The translations under genes were made by a program, and so were the position numbers. Positions 46,064 through 54,993 of a stretch of 64,000 bases of DNA are shown in pieces. Within the stretch, counting starts at the first letter, position 1, and each line of letters begins with the position of its first letter. The DNA lies in contig NZ_FMZM01000003.1 of assembly GCF_900101465.1 (NCBI RefSeq), positions 186,001 through 250,000 of the forward strand. Direction: 5' to 3'. A model generated the notes under the pieces. That model was not told the DNA's origin. It saw only the letters and a list, made by a program, of their open reading frames with translations, and did no database searches. The stretch comes from Nocardioides lianchengensis (GTDB taxonomy: Bacteria > Actinomycetota > Actinomycetes > Propionibacteriales > Nocardioidaceae).

Positions 46064-49000
46064 CAGGCCGGCTCGACTTCGCGGAGCCGCTGGCTGATGA
46101 CCGCGGAGACGCCGTCGCCGCGCATGGTCACGCCGTAGAGCGCGTCGCCGACCTCCATGGTCCGCTTCTGGTGGGTGATGACGAGCAGCTGGGAGTTCTC
46201 GCGCAGCTCCTCGTAGATCTCCAGCAGCCGACCCAGGTTGGTGTCGTCGAGTGCCGCCTCGACCTCGTCGAGGATGTAGAACGGCGAGGGCCGGGCCTTG
46301 AACAGCGCGACCAGGAAGCAGACAGCGACCAGGGACCGCTCACCACCCGACAGCAGCGAGAGGCGCTTGACCTTCTTGCCCGCGGGTCGGGCCTCGACCT
46401 CGATGCCGGTCGTGAGCATGTTGGCGGGGTCGGTCAGGACCAGGCGGCCCTCCCCGCCGGGGAAGAGCCGCGCGAAGGTCGCGTCGAACGCGCGCTCCAC
46501 ATCGGCGTACGCCTCGGTGAAGACCTGCTCGACCCGGCTGTCGACCTCCCGCACGATGTCGAGGAGGTCCTTGCGGGTGCGGCGGAGGTCCTCGAGCTGC
46601 TCGGTGAGGAACTTGTGGCGCTCCTCCATCGCGGAGAACTCCTCGAGCGCGAGCGGGTTGACCTTGCCGAGCATCGACAGCGCGCGCTCCGCGGACCGCA
46701 GGCGCTTTTGCTGCTCCTCGCGGACGTACGGCGTCGGCTGCGGCGGGTCCTCCCCCGCCTCGGCCTGCTCCGCCGTCTGCTCGGTGGCCGGCACCGGCTG
46801 GTCGGGCCCGTAGTCGGCCACCAGCCCGTCGGGGTCCATCCCGAGCTCGTCGAGCGCGCGCTCCTCGAGCTGCTCGATGCGCATCCGCTGCTGGGCCCGG
46901 GCCATCTCGTCGCGGTGCACCGAGCTGACCAGCTCGTCGTGCTCCTTGCCGAGCTCGCGGAGCCGGGTGCGGACGGCCAGCAGCTCCTGCTCACGACCCT
47001 GACGGGCCCGCTCGACCTCGGCCCGGGCGTCGGCCGCCCGGTCGACCGAGCCCTCCAACCGGTCCAGCACCACGGCGACGGCGGTCGCGACGGCCTCGGC
47101 CGCCCTGCCCTCGCGCAGCAGTCGCTCGCGGCGCTCACGGGCCCGAGCCCGGGACTCACGCTCGGCCTGGGCCGCCCGCCGCAGCGAGTCGGCCCGCCCG
47201 TGCAGGGCCCGCGCCCGCTCCTCCGCCGTGCGCAGGGCGAGCCGGGAGTCCATCTCGGTCTGCCGGGCGGTCCGGGCGGCCTCGACCAGGCGCTCCCGCT
47301 CGGCGGTGTCGGGCTCCTCCTCGGGAGCGTCCTCGGCGCTGGCGAGCCGGGCCTCCAGCTCGGCCAGACCGGCGACGGCCTGCTCGCGGGCCGCCTCGGC
47401 CTTCGCGATCGCCTGGGTGAGCCGGTCGGCCTCGCCCCGGGCGGCCCGAGCCTGCGAGCCGTACTGTCCGAGCTCCTCGGCGACCGCGGCCAGCGTGGCG
47501 TCCGACTCGTGCAGCTTGGCGAGCGCCACGTCGACGCGCTTCTGCGCCTCCAGCCGCTCCGCCTCCAACCGGCTGATCTCGAAGCCCAGGCGCTCCCCGG
47601 TGGCGACCGCCTCGGCGAGCGACGCGGACGCCTCGTCGACGGCAGCCTGGATCTCGATGAGGCTGGGCTGGTCGGAGGAGCCGCCGGACGCGAAGTGGGC
47701 GCCGATCACGTCGCCCTCGCGGGTCACGGCGATCAGGTCCGACGACTCGCGGACCAGGGCCTGGGCCGCGGTCAGGTCGTCGACGACGGCCACCTTGAAG
47801 AGCAGCCGAGCCAGCGCCGGCCGGAGCGCGTCGGGACAGTCCACCGCGTCGACGGCGTACGACGCGGTCGCGGGCAGGCCGGGCCAGTCCCGGTCGTCCA
47901 GCAGGCCGTCGGCCGGCCCCCCGCCCAGCAGCATCCCGGCGCGGCCGAGGGCGTCGCCCTTGAGGTGCTCGATGGCGACGAGTGCGGCGTCGGTGCCGGT
48001 GACCGCCACCGCGTCGGCCGCGGAGCCGAGCGCGGCCGCGACCGCGGTCTCGTAGCCGGTGCGCACGCTGAGCAGGGCGGCGACGGAGCCGAGCAGCCCC
48101 GAGACCTCGTCGGTGGCCGCCAGCAGCGCGCCGGCGCCGTCCTTGCGAGCCAGGCCCATCTCCAGCGCGTCCTTGCGGGCGGCGAGCGTCGAACGGTCCC
48201 GGTCGGCCTGACGGGCCTCGTCGTGGGCCTGGGCCAGGCGCTCCTCGAGGTCGTCGAGGGCCCCCACGGCGGCCTCGTGCTCGGCGTCGAGCCCCTCCTC
48301 GCCGGCGTCGAGGCCGGCCACCTTGGTCTCCAGCGAGGTGAAGTCGCGCTGGGCCCGGTCGGCGCGTGCGATGGCCTCCTCGCGGGCCAGGCCGAGTCGG
48401 CCGACCTCCTCGTCCGCCGCGGTGGCGCGCGAGCGGAGCGCGTTGACCTGGCCGTGCAGCCGGGCCAGGCCCTCGCGCCGGTCGGCGGCGGCGCGCTGCA
48501 GGCCGGCCACCCGGCGCTCTTCCTCGGCGGCGGCGTCCTCGGCGCCCTTGCGGGCCGTCACGGCCTGTTCGAGAGCGACCCGCTGGGCGTCGACCTCGGC
48601 CCCGATCCGCTGCTCCTGGGCCTGGACCTGCTCGGCCTGGGCATCGAGCTCGTCGGGGTCGCGGCCCGAGGTCACCTCGGTGTCGGTCGTGCCCGCGGCG
48701 TTGCGGACCCGCTCGGCGGCCAGCGACTGGGTGCCCCGGAGCCGCTCGCGCAGCCCGGACAGCGTGAACCAGGTGTCCTGCGCCTTCGACAGGGCCGGCA
48801 GGTCTTCACGCAGGGCCGCCTCGAGTGCGCTCTCACGCTCCCGGGCCTGGCCGGTCTCGTGCTCGACCTGCTCGCGCCGCTCGAGCAGCACCGACTCGTC
48901 GGCCATCTCCTGCTGCAGCGAGGTGCGCGCCGTGACCAGGTCGTCGGCGAGCAACCGGGCCCGGGCATCGCGGACGTCGGCCTGGACGGTCGCCGCGCGC

Positions 49001-49638
49001 CGGGCGACCTCGGCCTGCCGGCCGAGGGGCTTGAGCTGGCGCCGGATCTCCGTCAGCAGGTCGTTGAGCCGGGTCAGGTTGCCCTCGGTGGAGTCGAGCT
49101 TGCGGAGCGCCTTCTCCTTGCGCTTGCGGTGCTTCAGGACGCCTGCGGCCTCCTCGATGAAGCCGCGCCGGTCCTCGGGGGTGGCGTGCAGGATCGTGTC
49201 GAGCTGGCCCTGGCCGACGATGACGTGCATCTCGCGACCGATGCCGGAGTCGGAGAGCAGCTCCTGGACGTCGAGCAGCCGGCAGCCGTTGCCGTTGATG
49301 GCGTACTCGGACCCGCCGCTGCGGAACATCGTCCGCGTGATCGTGACCTCGGCGTACTCGATCGGCAGCGCGCCGTCGGAGTTGTCGATGGTCAGCACCA
49401 CCTCCGCCCGACCCAGCGGGGGGCGGCCCGACGTACCGGCGAAGATGACGTCCTCCATCTTGCCGCCGCGCAGCGACTTGGCGCCCTGCTCGCCCATGAC
49501 CCAGGCGAGGGCGTCGACGACGTTGGACTTGCCGGAGCCGTTGGGACCGACGATGCAGGTGATGCCCGGCTCGAGCTGGAGCGTCGTGGAGGAGGCGAAG
49601 GACTTGAACCCCTTCAGGGTCAGGCTCTTCAGGTACAT
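46063..49638 (-). CDS. smc: Chromosome segregation ATPase SMC
   Basis: SMC condenses and helps segregate the chromosome, with ScpA/ScpB. The 1191-residue protein has the N-terminal head with Walker A (VGPNGSGKSNVVDALAWVMG), long coiled coils, a hinge (about residues 500-660 including GDALGRAGMLLGGGPADG), and the C-terminal head with signature SLLSGGERSLVAVCFL and Walker B PFYILDEVEAALDDTN. Its length is standard. The start ATG follows a clean stretch upstream. ftsY-smc linkage is conserved in many bacteria. Confidence 0.97.
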   Translation of the reverse strand: MYLKSLTLKGFKSFASSTTLQLEPGITCIVGPNGSGKSNVVDALAWVMGEQGAKSLRGGKMEDVIFAGTSGRPPLGRAEVVLTIDNSDGALPIEYAEVTITRTMFRSGGSEYAINGNGCRLLDVQELLSDSGIGREMHVIVGQGQLDTILHATPEDRRGFIEEAAGVLKHRKRKEKALRKLDSTEGNLTRLNDLLTEIRRQLKPLGRQAEVARRAATVQADVRDARARLLADDLVTARTSLQQEMADESVLLERREQVEHETGQARERESALEAALREDLPALSKAQDTWFTLSGLRERLRGTQSLAAERVRNAAGTTDTEVTSGRDPDELDAQAEQVQAQEQRIGAEVDAQRVALEQAVTARKGAEDAAAEEERRVAGLQRAAADRREGLARLHGQVNALRSRATAADEEVGRLGLAREEAIARADRAQRDFTSLETKVAGLDAGEEGLDAEHEAAVGALDDLEERLAQAHDEARQADRDRSTLAARKDALEMGLARKDGAGALLAATDEVSGLLGSVAALLSVRTGYETAVAAALGSAADAVAVTGTDAALVAIEHLKGDALGRAGMLLGGGPADGLLDDRDWPGLPATASYAVDAVDCPDALRPALARLLFKVAVVDDLTAAQALVRESSDLIAVTREGDVIGAHFASGGSSDQPSLIEIQAAVDEASASLAEAVATGERLGFEISRLEAERLEAQKRVDVALAKLHESDATLAAVAEELGQYGSQARAARGEADRLTQAIAKAEAAREQAVAGLAELEARLASAEDAPEEEPDTAERERLVEAARTARQTEMDSRLALRTAEERARALHGRADSLRRAAQAERESRARARERRERLLREGRAAEAVATAVAVVLDRLEGSVDRAADARAEVERARQGREQELLAVRTRLRELGKEHDELVSSVHRDEMARAQQRMRIEQLEERALDELGMDPDGLVADYGPDQPVPATEQTAEQAEAGEDPPQPTPYVREEQQKRLRSAERALSMLGKVNPLALEEFSAMEERHKFLTEQLEDLRRTRKDLLDIVREVDSRVEQVFTEAYADVERAFDATFARLFPGGEGRLVLTDPANMLTTGIEVEARPAGKKVKRLSLLSGGERSLVAVCFLVALFKARPSPFYILDEVEAALDDTNLGRLLEIYEELRENSQLLVITHQKRTMEVGDALYGVTMRGDGVSAVISQRLREVEPA

Positions 49639-49725
49639 CGTCGGGCTCCCTCACCGTGGGCGGTCGAGCGGACACGGAGGCTGCATCGTCGCAGCGCTGC
49701 GCGGGGGAAGCTCAGCGGGGCCACC

Positions 49726-50983
49726 CTATCCCGCGCTCTCCTCCACGACGGGCTGCGTCACGTCCTCGTGCGCGACGTGGCTCAGCTGCCGCCAGATCAG
49801 CACCACGAAGACCGCCGAGCCGGCGAAGGCGAACCAGAACGGGGCGGTCACGCCCCCGTGCTGGGCGAGCAGGCCGCCGAGGCCCGCACCGACCACCAGA
49901 CCGCCGTACACCCCGACCAGGTTGACGCTGCCCACCCGACCCTGGAGTGCCGTGGGGACGGCGCGCTGGCGGATCGTGACCGAGGTGGTGCCCCAGACGA
50001 ACGCGTGCGCGCCGAAGACGAAGAACACCGGCAGCGCGACGTACGGCGAGGTGGTCAGCGCCAGGGCGAGGTGGGTGAGCGTCTCGATCACCAGACCGAT
50101 CCGCATCAGGTCACCGAGGCTGACGTGCCGGGTGAGCCAGCCGTAGACCGTGGTCCCGAGCAGCCCCCCGAGCGCGCCGACCGTCGTGACCAGGCCGAAG
50201 CCGACCTCGCCGAGCCCGAGTCGCTCGGGTGGCGTAGAGGACCAGCACCGACCAGGCCGCACCGAACGTGACGTTGAAGATCAGGATGGTCAGGACCAGG
50301 GTGCGCACGGCCGCGTGGTGCCGCACCCACCGGAACCCCTCGGCGATGTCGTGCCGGAGCCGGGTGTCGGGTGCGCCGTCCGACCGCGGGTGCGACACCG
50401 CCACCCGGGCCACCAGCACCGCGCCGAGGCCGACCAGGACCCCCTGGGCGACGAAGGGCGAGGCGCTTCCGGCTGCGAACAGGAACGCACCGAGCGGCGG
50501 ACCGGCCAGCTGGTTGAGGGTGATGGTGCCGGTCGTGAGGCGCGCGTTGGCGATCGCCAGGTCGTCGCGGTCGACGAGCATCGGCAGCAGCGTCGAGGAC
50601 GCGCTGTCGGCGAACACCTCGGCCGTCCCGAGCAGGAACAGCGCTCCGAGAACGACGGCGATCGACACCGCTCCCGTCGCGACCGCGAGGGCCAGGACGG
50701 CGAGCACCGCGCAGCGGGCCAGGTCGACCGCGACCACCAGCAGCCGGCGGTCGAGCCGGTCCGCGAGCGCCCCGGCGTACAGGCCGAGGAGCAGCGGGGG
50801 CAGCCACACCATGAGGGCCGCGAGCGCGACCAGTCCGGCCTCGTCGGTCTGCGACGCCACCAGGAGCGGACCGGCCGCGAGGCCGATCCCGTCGCCGAGG
50901 TTCGAGGTCCACGACGACGCCATCAGCCACCGGAAACCGGAGCCGAGGCGTTGCGGGGCGACCGTCTCGAGGATCCTGCTCAC
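49726..50983 (-). pseudogene. MFS transporter split by a one-base frameshift
   Basis: Two frames each carry half of a major-facilitator protein of the EntS/MFS_3 type. The first (from GTG 50983) runs to FNVTFGAAWSVLVLYAT; the family continuation RLGLGEVGFGLVTTVGALGG appears in a shifted frame and ends at 49726. The frames join at about 50227-50230, where one extra G in GGG (minus strand CCC in ACCCGAG) would restore VLYAT-ERLGLGE. Total protein would be about 420 residues with twelve helices. It is either a true pseudogene or a sequencing error; both halves keep normal codon use. Confidence 0.8.
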
Positions 50984-51026
50984 GAAGGCGGCACACTACG
51001 GCGCGGCCGAGAGCCGCGCACCGGGT

Positions 51027-51239
51027 TTACGCGGGCTGCATCTCCGGCAGCGCCGACGCGGTGTCGATCTCCAGCAGCTCGGCGGCGCGGGCCGCGACGA
51101 GCTTGTCGTTCTCCTCCGAGAGCTTGAGGACGAGTGCCTCGAGCTCACCCACACGCGCCCTCAGCCGGGCGTTGTCGGCAACCAGCCGGGTGGGGGTTCG
51201 CAGGTCGCTGTTCAGGTAGCCGATCAGCGCCTTGGCCAT
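51027..51239 (-). CDS. Small coiled-coil protein (70 aa), unknown
   Basis: The 70-residue protein starts MAKALIGYLNSDLRTPTRLV and continues with a predicted coiled coil (ADNARLRARVGELEALVLKL) and an acidic tail. Short actinobacterial proteins beginning MAKAL with a Leu/Glu coiled coil are common in my recollection, but I cannot name the family. The ATG is supported by GGAAGG 7 nt upstream. It lies between the MFS pseudogene and mutM, all on the minus strand. Confidence 0.68.
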   Translation of the reverse strand: MAKALIGYLNSDLRTPTRLVADNARLRARVGELEALVLKLSEENDKLVAARAAELLEIDTASALPEMQPA

Positions 51240-51372
51240 GGACAAGCCTTCCGATTCTTGGGGGGCGGCCCGCTCTGGCGGACCGTCTTCAAGAGTCCCA
51301 CCACGAGCCGCTGGGGTCAATCTCGGAGCGCGGGGCCGGAGCCTGCGACGGCGCCGATCAGCGTCGAGGTCC

Positions 51373-52260
51373 TCAGTCCGCGACCGATGCCACCGCAGAG
51401 GTCGTCCGGCGACGCCGCGGGACCGGCTGGCAGACCGGGCAGAAGTACGACGACCGGTTCATGAACGCCACGCGGCGGATCGGCGCGCCGCACCGGTCGC
51501 AGGGCTCCTGCTCGCGGCCGTAGGCGTGCAGCGAGCGGTCGAAGTAGCCGGACTCGCCGTTGACGTTGACGTAGAGCGCGTCGAAGGAGGTGCCGCCCTG
51601 GCCGAGCGCGTCGGCCATCACCTCACGTGCGTGCCCGAGCAGCTCACGCACCTGGGCGGCGCTCAGCCGGTCACCCGACCGCTCGCCGTGGATCCGCGCG
51701 CGCCACAGGGCCTCGTCGGCGTAGATGTTTCCGACCCCGGAGATCAGGTTCTGGTCGAGCAGCTGGCGCTTCACGCCGGACCGGCGGCGGCGGACCCGGG
51801 CCACGAACTCGTCGTCGTCGAACTCGGGGTCCAGCGGGTCCCGCGCGATGTGCGCGATCTCCGGCGGCAGCTCCGCCCCGCCGGACGACACCGACAGGCC
51901 CCCGAACATCCGCTGGTCGACGAAGCGCAGCTCCCGACCCTCGGCGGCGCCGGCCAGGGCCAGCCGGACCCGAAGGTGCCGCTCGGCGGCCGCCTCGGGC
52001 GGCTGCACCAGCAGCTGTCCGCTCATGCCGAGGTGACCGAGGAGCGCGTCGCCGTTGTCGAGCGGGAGCCAGAGGTACTTCCCACGGCGCCGGGCGGCCT
52101 CGATACGCCGGCCTGCGAGCGCGGACGCGAAACCGGCCGGCCCCCGCGGATCGCGGCGGACCGGCCGTTGGTGAAGCACGTCGACGCGGGTGATCGTGGA
52201 GCCGAGGACGTGGCGCTCGAGGCCGGCCCGGACGACCTCGACCTCGGGGAGCTCGGGCAC
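51373..52260 (-). CDS. mutM: Formamidopyrimidine-DNA glycosylase (Fpg/MutM)
   Basis: It excises oxidised purines such as 8-oxoguanine. The 295-residue protein starts [19 protein letters not shown], where Pro2 is the catalytic nucleophile and Glu3 follows, has [20 protein letters not shown], and ends with a zinc finger [20 protein letters not shown] plus YFCPVC. The GTG start overlaps the rnc stop by one base. The rnc-mutM-smc order is typical. Confidence 0.96.
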   Translation of the reverse strand: MPELPEVEVVRAGLERHVLGSTITRVDVLHQRPVRRDPRGPAGFASALAGRRIEAARRRGKYLWLPLDNGDALLGHLGMSGQLLVQPPEAAAERHLRVRLALAGAAEGRELRFVDQRMFGGLSVSSGGAELPPEIAHIARDPLDPEFDDDEFVARVRRRRSGVKRQLLDQNLISGVGNIYADEALWRARIHGERSGDRLSAAQVRELLGHAREVMADALGQGGTSFDALYVNVNGESGYFDRSLHAYGREQEPCDRCGAPIRRVAFMNRSSYFCPVCQPVPRRRRTTSAVASVAD

Positions 52261-53018
52261 TACTCGTGCGGAGGGGACGCGGGCGCGGAGGCCGCGGCGT
52301 CCTCGGCCGCGCCCAGTGCCGGGTCGGTCACGCCCAGGGACGCGGCGATCTCGCCGTACGCCGTCTCGGCAGCGGCCTGCTCGGCCTCTTTCTTCGACCG
52401 ACCCACGCCGTTGCCGTAGAGCCGGTCGGCGACCCGCACCTGAGCGGTGAAGGTCTTCATGTGGTCGGGGCCCTCGTCCTCGATGACGTACTCGGGCACC
52501 CCGAGGGAGTGCTCCGCCGCCAGCTCCTGGAGCGAGGTTTTCCAGTCGAGGCCCGCGCCCATGGCCGAGGCCGCGGTGATCAGCGGGTCGAAGAGCCGGT
52601 GCACCACGACCGCGGAGACCTCGAAGCCTCCACTCAGGTGGACCGCACCGATGACCGCCTCGACGGTGTCGGAGAGGATCGACGCCTTCATCCGGCCGCC
52701 GGTCGCCTCCTCGCCCCGCCCGAGCTTGACGTGCTCACCCAGCCCGATGGCCCGGCCGACGCCCGCCAGCGCGCGAGCGTTGACGACCGCCGCCCGCAGC
52801 TTCGCGAGCCGGCCCTCGGACAGGTCGGGGTGGGTGAGGTAGAGCGTCTCGGTGACGACGACCCCGAGGACCGAATCGCCCAGGAACTCCAGGCGCTCGT
52901 TCGTCGGCAGCCCGCCGTTCTCGTAGGCGTACGAGCGGTGGGTGAGGGCGCGCTCCAGCAGCTCGGGATCCAGAACGGGATCACCGAGCGCGCTGCGGAG
53001 CTCTGCGTAGGTGGTCAG
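52260..53018 (-). CDS. rnc: Ribonuclease III
   Basis: It cleaves double-stranded RNA. The 252-residue product has the signature [35 protein letters not shown], the catalytic [17 protein letters not shown] and a C-terminal dsRNA-binding domain ([18 protein letters not shown]). No ATG, GTG or TTG lies near the expected family start; CTG at 53018 ([13 protein letters not shown]) fits the start of related proteins. A GTG at 53126 is in frame but would overlap rpmF by 80 bp. Start confidence is therefore low though the gene is certain. Confidence 0.93.
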   Translation of the reverse strand: MTTYAELRSALGDPVLDPELLERALTHRSYAYENGGLPTNERLEFLGDSVLGVVVTETLYLTHPDLSEGRLAKLRAAVVNARALAGVGRAIGLGEHVKLGRGEEATGGRMKASILSDTVEAVIGAVHLSGGFEVSAVVVHRLFDPLITAASAMGAGLDWKTSLQELAAEHSLGVPEYVIEDEGPDHMKTFTAQVRVADRLYGNGVGRSKKEAEQAAAETAYGEIAASLGVTDPALGAAEDAAASAPASPPHE

Positions 53019-53046
53019 CGGACCGGGCCGGACGCTCTGATGATGC

Positions 53047-53232
53047 TCAGAGGACCTGACGACGGTCGGCGCGAGCGCCGTACTGGCCGCAGGTGCCGCA
53101 CGCGCGGTGCGGCAGGTGCTTGGCACCGCAGGCGGGGTTCGCGCAGGTCACCAGCGTCGGGGCGACGGCCTTCCAGGCCGAACGACGGTGACGCGTGTTG
53201 CTGCGCGACATCTTCCGCTTCGGGACAGCCAC
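53047..53232 (-). CDS. rpmF: 50S ribosomal protein L32, zinc-binding form
   Basis: The 61-residue protein has [20 protein letters not shown] and four Cys (C30, C35, C45, C48: CANPAC and CGTC) that can bind zinc. The GTG start is supported by GAGGAG 7 nt upstream. It lies between the DUF177 gene and rnc in the standard actinobacterial order. Confidence 0.96.
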   Translation of the reverse strand: MAVPKRKMSRSNTRHRRSAWKAVAPTLVTCANPACGAKHLPHRACGTCGQYGARADRRQVL

Positions 53233-53274
53233 TGTTCTCTCCTCATCCGGGGCCGGAGGTCCGGCCCATTGGCA

Positions 53275-53883
53275 CTACTCGTCGTCGTTCTTCAGCGCGG
53301 TCAGGCCCGCCCAACGCGGGTCGATCGGCGCCTCGTGCGTGTGATCGGGGTCGTCCGCGAGCCGGGCACCACACTCGGTGCACAGTCCGGGACAGTCCTC
53401 CTCGCACAGCGGCTGGAAGGGCAGTGCAAGCACCACCGCGTCCCGCAGCTGCGGCTCCAGGTCGACCAGGTCGTCCTGTAGCCGGCTCACATCGTCGTCC
53501 TCGTCGTGCGGGGTCTGGTGCTCGGGGTAGACGTACAGCTCCTGGAACGTGACCTCGACGTCGTCGGTGATCGGCTCCAGGCACCGTGCGCACTCGCCCT
53601 CGAGCCCGGCTCGCGCCGTGCCCGTGACCAGGACCCCCTCCATGACCGCCTCGAGGCGCAGGTCAAGCTCGACCGGCGCACCCTCAGGGACAAGGAGGAC
53701 TTCGATGCCCAGATCTGCGGGTGCCGGAACCGTCAGCGTCACCTCACGCTGGGACCCCGGGCGGCGGCCGAGCTCGCGGGTGTCGAGCACGAGCGGCGCT
53801 CTCGGGTCCAGGCTGGTCAGGGGATCACTTCCGGGTCCGGGCACATACAGATCGTCGGGAATGCTATCCGCCCGACGGACCAC
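53275..53883 (-). CDS. YceD/DUF177 family protein
   Basis: The 202-residue protein has the DUF177 pattern with CARCLEPITDDVEV and CEEDCPGLCTECGARL Cys-rich ends, an acidic middle, and LDPRAPLVLDTRELGRRPGS near the start. DUF177 proteins accompany rpmF and may help 23S rRNA or L32 handling. The start is GTG at 53883. It follows coaD after 31 bp. Confidence 0.9.
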   Translation of the reverse strand: MVRRADSIPDDLYVPGPGSDPLTSLDPRAPLVLDTRELGRRPGSQREVTLTVPAPADLGIEVLLVPEGAPVELDLRLEAVMEGVLVTGTARAGLEGECARCLEPITDDVEVTFQELYVYPEHQTPHDEDDDVSRLQDDLVDLEPQLRDAVVLALPFQPLCEEDCPGLCTECGARLADDPDHTHEAPIDPRWAGLTALKNDDE

Positions 53884-53914
53884 CGACCAAACCAGCGCCT
53901 CGGGAGCCGAGGGG

Positions 53915-54403
53915 TCACGAGCCCTGGCGCTCGGCCAGCCGGGTCGTGAGCCGGGTGTGGACGAACCCGGGCACCAGCGACGAGACGTCGCCCCCGAAGG
54001 AGGCGACCTCCTTGACGAGGCTGGAGGCCAGGAAGGAGTACTCGGGACTGGTCGGCACGAACACCGTCTCGACGTCGGTCAGCGAGGCGTTCATCTGGGC
54101 CATCTGCAGCTCGTAGTCGAAGTCGGACACGGCGCGCAGACCCTTGACGATCGCGTGGATGCCCCGCTCCTCGCAGAAGGCCGTGAGCAGTCCGGTGAAT
54201 CCCGCCACCGTGACGTTGGCGAAGCCCGCGCAGGCCTGCGACAGCATGTCCATCCGCTCGTCCGGGCTGAACAGCCGGTTCTTGGAGGCGTTGACCCCCA
54301 CGGCGACCACGACCTCGTCGAAGAGCGTCGCGGCCCGCTCGATGATGTCGATGTGCCCGTTGGTGACCGGGTCGAAGGACCCGGGGCAGACGGCTCGGCG
54401 CAC
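53915..54403 (-). CDS. coaD: Phosphopantetheine adenylyltransferase
   Basis: It makes dephospho-CoA from 4'-phosphopantetheine and ATP. The 162-residue protein has the class I nucleotidyltransferase motif AVCPGSFDPVTNGHIDIIER (TNGH), VVAVGVNASKNRLFSPDERM and LRAVSDFDYELQMAQMN. The GTG at 54403 is preferred because GAGGAG lies 8 nt upstream and gives the family length; a GTG three codons earlier overlaps the rsmD stop but has no ribosome spacing. Confidence 0.95.
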   Translation of the reverse strand: MRRAVCPGSFDPVTNGHIDIIERAATLFDEVVVAVGVNASKNRLFSPDERMDMLSQACAGFANVTVAGFTGLLTAFCEERGIHAIVKGLRAVSDFDYELQMAQMNASLTDVETVFVPTSPEYSFLASSLVKEVASFGGDVSSLVPGFVHTRLTTRLAERQGS

Positions 54404-54408
54404 GTTGC

Positions 54409-54993
54409 TCACTCCTCTGCGGGCTCGTCGGGATCGGCGGCGTGACCGTACCAAAGCACGGTCTCGCCGTAGGGCCGCCGTCGGTCGAGCTCGATCCCCT
54501 CGGGCCAGTCCGGCTCAGGGCTGCGGACCGAGCGCTCCACGACGACCAGCGCGCCGGGCACCAGCCAGGCCTGGTCGACCAGGGCCCGCAGGTCGGCGGC
54601 GACGCTGGCGTCGTCGAGGGGGTACGGCGGGTCGAGGAACACCACGTCGTACGGCGCCGTCGGGGTCCGGCCCAGCGTGGCGGCGACCGTGGCGGCCACC
54701 ACCTCGGCCCGGGCGAACCCCAGCGTGCGGGCGTTGGCCGCCACCAGGGCGGCCGTGCGGCGGTCGGACTCGACCAGGGTCACGACGCCGGCCCCGCGGG
54801 ACCACGCCTCCAGGCCGACCGCCCCCGACCCGGCGTAGAGGTCGAGGACCCGGAGGCCGCTGAGCGTGCCGCACCAGGACTCGATCGACGAGAACAGGGC
54901 CTCGCGCACCCGGTCGCTGGTCGGACGGGTCGCGGCACCGCTGGGGGTCTGGAGGCGGCGCCCGCCCGCGCGGCCCCCGATGATCCGGGTCAC
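54409..54993 (-). CDS. rsmD: 16S rRNA (guanine966-N2)-methyltransferase RsmD
   Basis: The 194-residue protein has TRIIGGRAGGRRLQTPSG, RPTSDRVREALFSSIES, LRVLDLYAGSGAVGLEAWSR (SAM loop) and the N6-type motif YDVVFLDPPYPLDD. It methylates G966 of 16S rRNA. The GTG overlaps the recG stop (GTGA). The recG-rsmD-coaD order is conserved in Gram-positive bacteria. Confidence 0.95.
   Translation of the reverse strand: MTRIIGGRAGGRRLQTPSGAATRPTSDRVREALFSSIESWCGTLSGLRVLDLYAGSGAVGLEAWSRGAGVVTLVESDRRTAALVAANARTLGFARAEVVAATVAATLGRTPTAPYDVVFLDPPYPLDDASVAADLRALVDQAWLVPGALVVVERSVRSPEPDWPEGIELDRRRPYGETVLWYGHAADPDEPAEE

Noticed and set aside
46171..50271. 1366-codon open frame antisense to smc
   Set aside because: Codon-position bias and clear SMC motifs favour the minus-strand gene; the plus-strand translation is low-complexity Gly/Leu/Val/Arg.
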